NCBI RefSeq assembly: GCF_900545795.1
Contig: NZ_URAR01000011.1
Location: forward strand, 1 to 64,000
Direction of reading: 5' to 3'
Length of the DNA: 64,000 bases
DNA from: an uncultured Veillonella sp.
GTDB taxonomy: Bacteria; Bacillota; Negativicutes; Veillonellales; Veillonellaceae
Of the stretch, positions 55,813 to 62,983 are shown one piece after another (the first letter of the stretch is position 1; every line of letters begins with the position of its first letter). A program made the position numbers and the translations under genes. The notes below the pieces were generated by a model. That model did not search any database. It worked only from the letters and a program-made list of their open reading frames with translations, and had not been told where the DNA came from.

Positions 55813-55985
55813 CAAGAGCCTATAAAGATCCAACTGCTGATGAAGCCTTAAATAAAATAAGACAAGAAGAAGAGCGGTTGGAGATAGTAATTAAAATTAT
55901 TAAACTGGTATGTAAATTGGGTGGATTTAGACTTATGCAGCGGATTGTGCTAGTTGATAAGAAGAGTGATAGGATATATAATTAG
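55809..55985 (+). CDS. Hypothetical phage protein, 58 aa
   Basis: The ATG overlaps the stop of the DUF3310 gene and is coupled to it (GGAGGGGGTT upstream). The product, MTRAYKDPTADEALNKIRQE, is a short basic helix-rich protein. The frame is too short for standard ORF cut-offs, but the ribosome site and overlap support it. Confidence 0.6.
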   Translation: MTRAYKDPTADEALNKIRQEEERLEIVIKIIKLVCKLGGFRLMQRIVLVDKKSDRIYN

Positions 55986-55996
55986 GAGATGGTTGA

Positions 55997-56455
55997 TTGA
56001 CTGCAATGGAATGCTTAGATAAGCTTAGAGAGATGCAAATCGAATTGAGAACTCTAGAACGTGATATAAAAGAGTTAAAGTCAAAGTTATACTCTTTAAG
56101 AGCTATTGATTACAGTAAAGAACATATCAGTGGTGGAACCCCAAAAGATTTGGGAGACCAGATTGCACACTTTAATGCAAAGCTAAAAGTTGTACAGGAT
56201 AAGTGGCAGAGATTTATGCAGTATAGCGAAGCGGTGGATAAAATGATAAATCAAATTGAATCTTGTCAGTTAAGGGCTTTGTTACATGAACGATATATAA
56301 ATTGTGGGAGCTGGGAGCAGGTAGCGGAGGTAGTAGGGGTTACCCGTGAATGGATTAGAAAACGTATGCATAAAGAGGCTATAAAAGAATTTTCAAAAAT
56401 TTATAAAAACAGTTGGCAAGAGTTGGCAGTAGTTGGCATTCAAGATGTTATATAA
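55997..56455 (+). CDS. ArpU/DUF1492-like phage transcription activator
   Basis: The 152-aa protein has an N-terminal coiled-coil (LREMQIELRTLERDIKELKSKL) and a C-terminal sigma-like helix-turn-helix (ALLHERYINCGSWEQVAEVVGVTREWIRKRMHKEAIKEF). This is the layout of ArpU/RinA-type activators that switch on late packaging genes. The start is TTG at 55997, eight bases after AGGAG. Its last codons contain the 10-bp direct repeats described separately. The likely target is the promoter at its own 3' end. Confidence 0.8.
   Translation: MTAMECLDKLREMQIELRTLERDIKELKSKLYSLRAIDYSKEHISGGTPKDLGDQIAHFNAKLKVVQDKWQRFMQYSEAVDKMINQIESCQLRALLHERYINCGSWEQVAEVVGVTREWIRKRMHKEAIKEFSKIYKNSWQELAVVGIQDVI
56411..56440 (+). 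promoter_or_regulatory. Three AGTTGGCA repeats at 10-bp spacing
   Basis: AGTTGGCAAG, AGTTGGCAGT and AGTTGGCATT follow each other without gaps inside the 3' end of the ArpU-like gene. Because the period is 10 bp they fall in all three codon phases, so they are kept as DNA. A TATAAT lies at 56451-56456, eleven bases after the last copy. They look like activator-binding sites. Confidence 0.7.
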
Positions 56456-56456
56456 T
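56451..56456 (+). promoter_or_regulatory. -10 element of the presumed late promoter
   Basis: TATAAT, with no TTGACA at -35. Its place is taken by the AGTTGGCA repeats, as in an activator-dependent promoter. Confidence 0.55.
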
Positions 56457-56529
56457 ATAAGATGTAAAAGAAGCTGAAAGGCTAATGGTTTTACACTAAC
56501 TCCTCAAAATTATACCCACATGCAAGAAG

Positions 56530-56549
56530 GCACCTGAAAGGGTGCTTTT
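56530..56549 (+). terminator. Short terminator after the ArpU-like gene
   Basis: GCACC and GGTGC form a five-pair stem with loop TGAAAG, followed by TTTTC. It lies between the presumed late promoter and the following genes, so it may act as an antitermination point. Confidence 0.65.
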
Positions 56550-56602
56550 CTTGTTTGAATTTTGTATAATTGGATCAGATATAGTTTTGTAAGGAGGTAA
56601 AT

Positions 56603-56830
56603 ATGATGGAATTAAGTAATCGAGCTATTGAAGTTTTAAAAATGTGGGTAGAAGAGAAACTTGAGAATATTGGGCAGGCATTTCCTAATATAGAGGATAG
56701 ACAGCAATATTATAATGATGTCAGAGATGAATTAGAAGCAGCAGGGTTTATAGAAAATTCTAAGCAGAATATTTATAAAGTTACTGAATTGGGATATCAG
56801 TATATTGAAAATCAAGAAAAGAATAAATAG
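56603..56830 (+). CDS. Hypothetical phage protein, 75 aa, winged-helix-like
   Basis: TAAGGAGGTAAAT precedes the ATG. The protein (MMELSNRAIEVLKMWVEEKL) ends with VRDELEAAGFIENSKQNIYKVTELGYQYIENQ, resembling a small winged helix. It lies between the ArpU-like gene and the packaging genes. The exact family is not recognised. Confidence 0.6.
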   Translation: MMELSNRAIEVLKMWVEEKLENIGQAFPNIEDRQQYYNDVRDELEAAGFIENSKQNIYKVTELGYQYIENQEKNK

Positions 56831-56874
56831 GCTATTAAAGCACTCAGAACAGTGGGGGCTTTTTTACATATAAC

Positions 56875-56906
56875 AAAAAAAGCCCCTCGAATGAGAGGAG
56901 CCTTTT
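56875..56906 (-). terminator. Terminator facing both ways after the small gene
   Basis: A GC-rich stem (GGCTCC/GGGGCT with one bulge) with A-run and T-run on each side. On the minus strand it would end the 49-aa gene. Confidence 0.65.
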
Positions 56907-56909
56907 AAG

Positions 56910-56940
56910 GTTAGGCAATCATCGCGACTGATTGTCTAAC
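56910..56940. ncRNA. Hairpin 1 with TCGCGAC loop
   Basis: A 12-pair stem (GTTAGGCAATCA with TGATTGTCTAAC, one G-U) carries a seven-base loop TCGCGAC. TCGCGA is self-complementary. The hairpin at 57.28 kb has almost the same loop. Confidence 0.65.
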
Positions 56941-56958
56941 ATAGTGCGTTGGACGAGG

Positions 56959-57108
56959 TTAGCCTTTTTTCTTATTACTACCAGAGCCTAATGGAATTGG
57001 CCATGCTTTTTTACCGTAGTCACGGGCATACATGCGTTTTCCTGTTTTAGGATTTGTAATATAAGCAACGAATTTGACATTCGGTCGTTTTGAAGATTGT
57101 TTTGACAT
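56959..57108 (-). CDS. Hypothetical basic phage protein, 49 aa
   Basis: It reads against the flanking phage genes: MSKQSSKRPNVKFVAYITNP ... YARDYGKKAWPIP, ending KKKG. GGAAGGAGGCGAGAAC precedes the ATG, so it is a real small gene despite its size. It is strongly basic. Similar small antisense ORFs occur near packaging sites in some phages. The family is unknown. Confidence 0.65.
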   Translation of the reverse strand: MSKQSSKRPNVKFVAYITNPKTGKRMYARDYGKKAWPIPLGSGSNKKKG

Positions 57109-57137
57109 GTTCTCGCCTCCTTCCTTATTGATATAAG

Positions 57138-57147
57138 GCGGGCCCGC
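57138..57147. other. GC-rich perfect palindrome, possible cos site
   Basis: GCGGGCCCGC is a ten-base perfect palindrome in very AT-rich DNA, about 340 bp before the small terminase gene. Such sequences are found at cohesive-end sites. It also lies in the leader of the minus-strand 49-aa gene. The role is a guess. Confidence 0.4.
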
Positions 57148-57186
57148 ACATGATAATATTATAACATGTATTTTAAATATAAAAAG

Positions 57187-57222
57187 AAGAAAAACCCTTA
57201 GAATTTAATCTAAGGGTTTTCC
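57187..57222. terminator. Hairpin before the terminase genes
   Basis: AAAACCCTTAGA and TCTAAGGGTTTT pair perfectly over 12 bp. Confidence 0.75.
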
Positions 57223-57271
57223 TTCTGGACTTAACGAGCGACGAGAACATTTAATTATAATTTTGTTCTGT

Positions 57272-57296
57272 TATAGGTTGTCGCGAGCAACCTATA
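57272..57296. ncRNA. Hairpin 2 with TCGCGAG loop
   Basis: A nine-pair stem (TATAGGTTG/CAACCTATA) carries the seven-base loop TCGCGAG, matching hairpin 1 in six of seven loop bases. Confidence 0.65.
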
Positions 57297-57390
57297 TAAC
57301 CTCGTGTATGTCAAACAATCTTCAATTACACTATACAACATAGAGAAACAAAATGCAACTTTTTGATGTAATTTTATACGATTATTTTTT

Positions 57391-57430
57391 GAGTAAGTTT
57401 GTGTTAGTTTGTATTAGTTTGTATTAGTTT
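57391..57430 (+). repeat. Four 10-bp direct repeats upstream of terS
   Basis: GAGTAAGTTT, GTGTTAGTTT, GTATTAGTTT and GTATTAGTTT follow each other exactly, in phase with the DNA helix. They end about 55 bp before the small terminase start and could be binding sites for it. Confidence 0.8.
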
Positions 57431-57485
57431 AATTAAAATTAATAAATATACATATAAATTAATAAAAATGAAAGGGGGTGATGAC

Positions 57486-57920
57486 GTGACACCAAAGCAA
57501 GATAAGTTTTGTGTAGAATATTTAGTTGATTTAAATGCAACTCAAGCAGCTATTAGAGCTGGATATAGTGAGCGTACAGCTCATAGTCAAGGGCCTAGGT
57601 TGTTGGAGAATGTTGAAGTTCAAAACCGCATACAAGAACTCAGAAAGAAAGCTTTTAAGGAAACCATCGCTACTGCTGAAGAAGTGGAAGCTATGCTATC
57701 TAAAACTATGCGTGGCGAGCTTGATGAAGAGGTTGTTGTAGTAGAAAGCCGATTTGGAATTAGTAAAGCTAAAAAAATACGAAAGCAAGTTTCGTTGAAA
57801 GATAGAATAAAGGCTGCAGAGCTTATGGGGCGACGTCATCAACTCTTTAGTGATAAGAATACTGTAGTAGATGAAGTTAGACCTATCACATTTATATTTA
57901 ACCGTGAGGTAACAGAATGA
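57486..57920 (+). CDS. terS: Phage terminase small subunit
   Basis: The 144-aa protein starts TPKQDKFCVEYLVDLNATQAAIRAGYSERTAHSQGPRLLENVEVQNRI, the Terminase_2 helix-turn-helix signature that recognises the packaging site. I use the GTG at 57486, which lies behind GGGGGTGATGAC; the ATG at 57468 has no ribosome site. Its stop overlaps the start of the large subunit (ATGA). Confidence 0.92.
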   Translation: MTPKQDKFCVEYLVDLNATQAAIRAGYSERTAHSQGPRLLENVEVQNRIQELRKKAFKETIATAEEVEAMLSKTMRGELDEEVVVVESRFGISKAKKIRKQVSLKDRIKAAELMGRRHQLFSDKNTVVDEVRPITFIFNREVTE

Positions 57921-59173
57921 GCACGATTAATATAGCTAATTTAATAGCACCTTCCTTTGATGAGTTGTTTTTTGAAATTCAAGAACATAAATATACACAT
58001 TATTGGACAGAAGGGGGCCGCGGAAGCACTAAATCTTCATTGCATAGTATTAATATACCACTGTTATTGATTCAGAATCCTCAATGCCATGCAGTTGTGT
58101 TGCGCAAGGTAGGTAATACAATTAAAAATTCTGTGTATCCTCAAATTCAATGGGGAATTGAGCAATTAGACTTAACTAACCAATTCCACTTTAAGATAAG
58201 TCCACCGGAAATTACATATCTGAAGACCGGACAGAAGATTTTGTTCTTTGGTGTAGATGACCCTCAGAAGATTAAGTCGATAAAAGTACCGTTTGGTCAT
58301 ATAGGTATTGTCTGGTATGAAGAGTTGGATCAATATAGTGGCATGGAAGAAATACGTAATTTGAACCAATCGATCTTGCGTGGCGGTGAAAAATATTGGT
58401 GCTTTTATAGCTTTAACCCACCTAAAAGTCAAGATAGTTGGGTTAATAGTGAAAAGTTAATAGATGAGAGTGATAGAGTTGTTCATCATTCCACTTACTT
58501 AGACGTTCCTAAAGAGTGGCTTGGTGAACAATTTTTTTATGAAGCAGAAAAACTAAAGCAAAAGAATGAAATGGCCTATCGTCATGAGTATCTAGGCGAG
58601 GTTACAGGTACAGGCGGAACTGTATTTGAAAATGTGAGTCATCTAGATATGTCTAATGAAATGATTGAACAGTTTGATAGGCTTTATCGAGGTTGTGATT
58701 TTGGATTTACTATTGACCCTACAGCTTTTGTAAATACATATTACGATGCTAACCACGAAGATTTATATATTTTTGATGAGATTTATCAGCAGAAACTTAG
58801 TAATAAGCGGACTGCAGAGTTAATCTTATCTAAGTGTGGTAATGGACGTGTATTAGGTGATAGTGCTTCACCTGGTACGATTTATGAGTTAGCTAATTTA
58901 GGTGTAAATATAGTTAGTGTAAAGAAATGGCCTGATAGTGTAGATTTTGGTATTAAATGGTTGCAAAATTTACGCCATATTTATATCGATAGGCATAGAT
59001 GCCCTAATACATATAAAGAGTTTGTACGTTATGAGTATGAACGCAATAAAGAAGGGAAATTTATTAGTGCATATCCAGACAAAAACAATCATGCTATTGA
59101 TGCTACAAGATATGCATTAAATGATATTATGCGTAACTTACGGACACAAGTAGGTCATATTAACATTTACTAA
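57917..59173 (+). CDS. terL: Phage terminase large subunit (PBSX-type)
   Basis: The 418-aa protein is the packaging motor and nuclease. The ATPase part has TEGGRGSTKSS (Walker A) near residue 35 and IGIVWYEELDQ (Walker B) near 135. The nuclease part has CDFGFTIDPTAFVNTY, RVLGDSASPGTI and NNHAIDATRYAL carrying Asp ligands. It overlaps terS by four bases. The portal follows ten bases after its stop. Confidence 0.95.
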   Translation: MSTINIANLIAPSFDELFFEIQEHKYTHYWTEGGRGSTKSSLHSINIPLLLIQNPQCHAVVLRKVGNTIKNSVYPQIQWGIEQLDLTNQFHFKISPPEITYLKTGQKILFFGVDDPQKIKSIKVPFGHIGIVWYEELDQYSGMEEIRNLNQSILRGGEKYWCFYSFNPPKSQDSWVNSEKLIDESDRVVHHSTYLDVPKEWLGEQFFYEAEKLKQKNEMAYRHEYLGEVTGTGGTVFENVSHLDMSNEMIEQFDRLYRGCDFGFTIDPTAFVNTYYDANHEDLYIFDEIYQQKLSNKRTAELILSKCGNGRVLGDSASPGTIYELANLGVNIVSVKKWPDSVDFGIKWLQNLRHIYIDRHRCPNTYKEFVRYEYERNKEGKFISAYPDKNNHAIDATRYALNDIMRNLRTQVGHINIY

Positions 59174-59182
59174 GGAGGCCAT

Positions 59183-60553
59183 ATGGCAAATCAAAAAGAT
59201 AAAATGTATAAGCTCTTGCATGATGCCTATTATGGCGATGGTATGTTTTATGATGGTTCAGCCCTTATAAAGCATGAGCGTGAGTCGATTAAAAATTATA
59301 GACGACGTCGCAAGTTAGCTTATTATTTAAACTATGTAGGTCCTATAGTTGACTGTTCAGTTTTACCAGTGTTCAATGATGAAATTAAAAGAGATTATAA
59401 TGATACCGCTAAATTTAAGCTGTTTTTAGAGGATGTAGACCGTGCAGGCACTAGTTTGCAAGATTTTATGAGCCGTCAGGCAGTAGCGGCTAAGCTCTAT
59501 GGTGTCGTATATATCATTGTTAATAACGATGCTGTGTTAGGCGAGTCTGATGCAGATAATATAGCAAATCGGTCACTGCCGTTTCTTACTGCTATTGAAC
59601 CTAAAGATGTCATTGGTTGGCATTTTGATGAACGAGGTACTTTAAACGACTTTTCGTATAAAGGTAAATTTTATGATGATGATGGTTGGCATACACGTCA
59701 ATATGTGTGGACTACTGAGAAATGGGAAGTAAAAGATGAGTATGGAAAGTTACTTCGCAGCGGAACTCATAATTTAAAACGTGTTCCGATAGTACAATGG
59801 TTTGGTCGTAATACAGACCCTAAACGAGTATTACCTGTACCTGAATTTATTTCCATTGTTCAAACTAATTATCATATTTATCATTTGTGTAGTTTGCTAA
59901 ATCAGATTAGTGATAATCAAACTTTTAATATATTGACAATGCAGAGTACAGGACAGGGGTTGACGGATGTGACAATAGGGACTAATAACTTATTAGTATA
60001 TCCGCAAGATACGAATGTACCACAATTTATTGCGCCTGATGCAGGGCCGGCTACAGTTCTTATGGAGCAAATCACGAGGTTAGTGAGTGAGATGTATCGT
60101 ATGTCGGGGCTTAATAGTGTGATTGGGGTTGAATCTGCTAAGTCGGGGTTAGCTAAAAAATGGGACTTTGAACGTACTAATAAAAACTTGGTTAACTTTT
60201 CAGTCCAGTGTGAAAAAGCCGAAAAGGCTATTATTGCATTGTATGAATTGTGGTCTGGCGAATCTATTGGCTATGTTTGTGAATATCCACGTGATTTTAA
60301 TGTAGATGATGTGGCTGACTGTCTATCACAGGCACAGCAAGCTATTGATTTGGGGGTTGGTAGTAAGACATTTAAGCTAGAAGTTGCTAAGAAGGTGCTA
60401 GAATCGTATATGCCAAATCTAACACCAGAAACATATGACATGATTATTAATGAACTCGAAGCTGCACAAGAGGATTTGGATAAATCGGAAGCATTTGGTG
60501 AAGGAGATATGTTAGGTGATAGAACAGACCAAGACAATGATCCAAGATTTTGA
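59183..60553 (+). CDS. Phage portal protein
   Basis: This 456-aa protein occupies the portal position, between terminase and MuF genes. YYLNYVGPIVDCSVLPVFNDEIKRDY at the N-terminus and GTNNLLVYPQDTNVPQFIAPDAGPATVLMEQITRLVSEMYRMSGL in the middle fit phage portal proteins that form the dodecameric ring. AAGGAGGCCAT precedes the ATG. It overlaps the next gene's start by 38 bp. Confidence 0.88.
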   Translation: MANQKDKMYKLLHDAYYGDGMFYDGSALIKHERESIKNYRRRRKLAYYLNYVGPIVDCSVLPVFNDEIKRDYNDTAKFKLFLEDVDRAGTSLQDFMSRQAVAAKLYGVVYIIVNNDAVLGESDADNIANRSLPFLTAIEPKDVIGWHFDERGTLNDFSYKGKFYDDDGWHTRQYVWTTEKWEVKDEYGKLLRSGTHNLKRVPIVQWFGRNTDPKRVLPVPEFISIVQTNYHIYHLCSLLNQISDNQTFNILTMQSTGQGLTDVTIGTNNLLVYPQDTNVPQFIAPDAGPATVLMEQITRLVSEMYRMSGLNSVIGVESAKSGLAKKWDFERTNKNLVNFSVQCEKAEKAIIALYELWSGESIGYVCEYPRDFNVDDVADCLSQAQQAIDLGVGSKTFKLEVAKKVLESYMPNLTPETYDMIINELEAAQEDLDKSEAFGEGDMLGDRTDQDNDPRF

Positions 60554-62006
60554 GGTGCGGATTAAAGAATTATTGGCAGAGGGGTATAGCGCACAGCAGG
60601 CTGTTAAAATAGCCTATGAAGAGTATCCTGTTATGCAGACGTTACGAGATGAAATTCAAATTAGTCTGCATGGATTAGCAGAAGCTGGTTATGGAGGTGT
60701 TTTATCTAAGTCTATAACAAACAGTGCTTTTAAAATAGCGTGGGCCCCTGATGGGTTGACTTTATCGAGTCGTACAATAAAAGGAGGCAGCTCCGTAAAG
60801 CAAATGGTGGTTGACACCTTACAGCAACAAATGGTTCGCAATGCTAATTATAAAAAGAATGCTTTGGCTATATTTGATGGATATCGCTGTGGTGGAGTAA
60901 TTCCAGAGCAAGACATTCCTGATATGATGTCTAAGTTAATTAAACTGAGCAATGGTTCAGAATATGATAAACAAGCGTTTAGGAGCGCTATGAGGGCTGT
61001 GCAACGCAATGTTAACAGACTAACTAGTCAGAATTTAAAAGTGGCCTATAACAAGCTATTAGAGGCAATAGAAACAAGAAATGACCAAGCTCTTAATAAA
61101 GCTTTATATCGTGCTACGCAAGAGCGCACACGGTACTTTGCTGAACGGATTGCCAGAACAGAACGGGCTAGGGCTTTTATGGATGGATTTTTAGCACAAT
61201 GGGAGAGTGATGAAGACTGTGTAGCATATCAATGGCAGCTCTCTACAGCGCATCCCAAACATGATATTTGTGATCTCTATGCTAATGCTAACCTTTATGG
61301 ATTAGGTAAAGGCGTTTATCCCAAAGATAAAGTGCCAAGTATTCCTGTTCATCCACACTGCATGTGTAGATTAAAGCCTTTGTTTGAAGGACAGATTCCT
61401 GATATTACTGTTAAAGACCGTATTGAAGAAGGTGGACGTGAATACATTGCAACACTTTCGCGAAAGCAAAAAGAACAACTGTTGGGAGTTTATGGCAGTC
61501 GCGAGGTTGAAGCCGGGGCATCTTGGACTGCTAAGGCTAAAGCGTATAATAATCAAGTATTACAAGGCCGACTTAAGATTCCTAAATCGTTGAGAAATTA
61601 TTTGGTAGATGGTAAAATTAATATAGAAGAGTTTGCTAAGCGAGTGGATAATGAAAGTGATGAAGCTTTTGAAAAAAGAATATGGGACTATATAAAATCG
61701 CCATTTTGTGTTAAGGAATTTACACCAAGACAAGAGATACACTATAAGTTTTCCGATAAGTATATTGCGGGGCGAAGCTATTATACAGAACAGATAAATA
61801 TAAATGAGGTTGTAGAGTGTTTATATGATGGAGAGTTACGACTGACGAACCTAGGACATTGGAAAGGTCAAGTTGAAATAACATTTAATAGAAAGAATGG
61901 TATTGTTGTCTTGCAAAAAGATGGAGGAGGAGAAATTGCAACATCATTATCTGTAGTCCATATGAGTAATAAAGGGCTACATATTGTTCCTAAAAAGGAG
62001 GAGTAA
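60516..62006 (+). CDS. MuF-type minor head protein with C-terminal Ntox50-like toxin domain
   Basis: The 496-aa protein has a MuF/SPP1-gp7 core (about 1-300; TQERTRYFAERIARTERARAF and the signature HPHCMCRL at 279). It then has a helical linker and a C-terminal domain from about residue 400 (HYKFSDKYIAGRSYYTEQ, then EITFNRKNGIVVLQKDG and KGLHIVP at 487-492). GRS-x(2)-T, VTFN-x-GIV and HIVP resemble the Ntox50 polymorphic-toxin family, which is known fused to MuF proteins. The start GTG follows AAGGAGATATGTTAG; ATG 60537 is an alternative. It is packaged and could be delivered with the phage DNA. Confidence 0.75.
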   Translation: MIEQTKTMIQDFEVRIKELLAEGYSAQQAVKIAYEEYPVMQTLRDEIQISLHGLAEAGYGGVLSKSITNSAFKIAWAPDGLTLSSRTIKGGSSVKQMVVDTLQQQMVRNANYKKNALAIFDGYRCGGVIPEQDIPDMMSKLIKLSNGSEYDKQAFRSAMRAVQRNVNRLTSQNLKVAYNKLLEAIETRNDQALNKALYRATQERTRYFAERIARTERARAFMDGFLAQWESDEDCVAYQWQLSTAHPKHDICDLYANANLYGLGKGVYPKDKVPSIPVHPHCMCRLKPLFEGQIPDITVKDRIEEGGREYIATLSRKQKEQLLGVYGSREVEAGASWTAKAKAYNNQVLQGRLKIPKSLRNYLVDGKINIEEFAKRVDNESDEAFEKRIWDYIKSPFCVKEFTPRQEIHYKFSDKYIAGRSYYTEQININEVVECLYDGELRLTNLGHWKGQVEITFNRKNGIVVLQKDGGGEIATSLSVVHMSNKGLHIVPKKEE

Positions 62007-62007
62007 G

Positions 62008-62232
62008 ATGATATCTGAAGCAACTATACATAATTTGTATTTAGGAAGGCGTGTAAAGCTGATTGATACTGATGGAAAAATCTGGAAGGGCAGGCTGAAG
62101 GGGATAGAGGGAAGTAATGACACAGAAAATGGGAAATATTGTGTTGATATGAAAGTTGATGGGATGGAACATAAGCGAATTAGCTATTGTTTTGAAGAAG
62201 ATGAAATTAAATCGATAGAAGTTATTGATTAA
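62008..62232 (+). CDS. Candidate immunity protein, 74 aa
   Basis: This acidic protein (ISEATIHNLYLGRRVKLIDT...GKIWKGRLKGIEG... CFEEDEIKSIEVID) looks like a small Sm/SH3-like beta barrel. The start ATG has AAGGAGGAGTAAG and begins two bases after the toxin-bearing MuF gene. Its size, acidity and tight spacing fit an immunity role for the Ntox50-like domain. Similar small genes occur beside MuF-toxin genes in other phages, by memory rather than search. It is followed directly by a terminator. Confidence 0.55.
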   Translation: MISEATIHNLYLGRRVKLIDTDGKIWKGRLKGIEGSNDTENGKYCVDMKVDGMEHKRISYCFEEDEIKSIEVID

Positions 62233-62258
62233 CCGCTTACGTAAGTAGGCGGTTTTTT
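62231..62258 (+). terminator. Terminator 1 after the candidate immunity gene
   Basis: CCGCTTAC pairs with GTAGGCGG (one G-U) around GTAA, followed by six Ts. Confidence 0.85.
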
Positions 62259-62259
62259 C

Positions 62260-62293
62260 ATGCCCTGCGCAGTGGAGCGTATGGGCATTTTTT
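62260..62293 (+). terminator. Terminator 2 before the scaffold gene
   Basis: ATGCCC and GGGCAT with an inner GCGC/GCG pair enclose a loop and are followed by TTTTTT. Confidence 0.75.
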
Positions 62294-62353
62294 ATTGGCA
62301 GAAACGGAGGAGACCGTTTTATATATTTATTTTCAGATACGGAGGTTGACGAA

Positions 62354-62965
62354 ATGACGTTGGCAGAATTGTATTCAGCATTAGAAGGTTTGGATAAGGG
62401 GAGTGAGTTTGTATCAACGATTAAGGCAGAGATTGCACGGCTTAATAGTGAAGCGAAAACACATAGAGAAGGTAAAGAAGCAGCGGAGGCTGTAGTTGCT
62501 AAGTTAACAGGTGAGCGTGACACGTTAAGTACTAAGATTGCCGAATTTGAAACAGTAGGGGCTGGTAAAAATAGCGAAATGGCAGCGTTACAAAAGAAGA
62601 TTGATGATTTAACTAAGAAGTATGAAACAGCTGAGCAAGCACGTAAAGATGCTGATACAAAACGTATTCAAGCTGACATTAATTCACAAGTAGTAGATGT
62701 CTTGACTAAAAGCAATGCTATGGATCCACAGGAATTTGCAAAATTAATTGTTCCTAGCATTAAAGTTGCTGACGATGGTACGTATAGCTATACAAAAGCT
62801 GATGGTACAGTAGGAACGATACAAGACTGTGCATCGGAATGGTTAAAAGGTAAACCTTGGGCCATTAAGAATACACAAAATCCTGGTAGTGGCGAGTCTG
62901 GTGGAGCAAGCGGTGCTGAAGGCAATGATGTACAGAAAGAATTTGAACAGAATTTAGGAATTTAA
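62354..62965 (+). CDS. Phage scaffold protein (GP20-like)
   Basis: The 203-aa protein is almost wholly coiled-coil (LNSEAKTHREGKEAAEAVVAKLTGERDTLSTKIAEFE) with a Gly/Ser/Ala-rich tail (NPGSGESGGASGAEG). This matches phage scaffold/GP20 minor structural proteins found just before the major capsid gene. ACGGAGGTTGACGAA precedes the ATG. It begins after two terminators, so it may have its own promoter. Confidence 0.85.
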   Translation: MTLAELYSALEGLDKGSEFVSTIKAEIARLNSEAKTHREGKEAAEAVVAKLTGERDTLSTKIAEFETVGAGKNSEMAALQKKIDDLTKKYETAEQARKDADTKRIQADINSQVVDVLTKSNAMDPQEFAKLIVPSIKVADDGTYSYTKADGTVGTIQDCASEWLKGKPWAIKNTQNPGSGESGGASGAEGNDVQKEFEQNLGI

Positions 62966-62983
62966 AAGAAAGAAGGTAAAAAT

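Noticed and set aside
57138..57147. Palindrome as restriction or methylation target only
   Set aside because: It may be cut by enzymes, but the location before terS is more informative and cannot be resolved further here.
61371..61742. ORFs on both strands inside the MuF-toxin gene
   Set aside because: They are shadow frames within a well-supported gene and have no ribosome sites.
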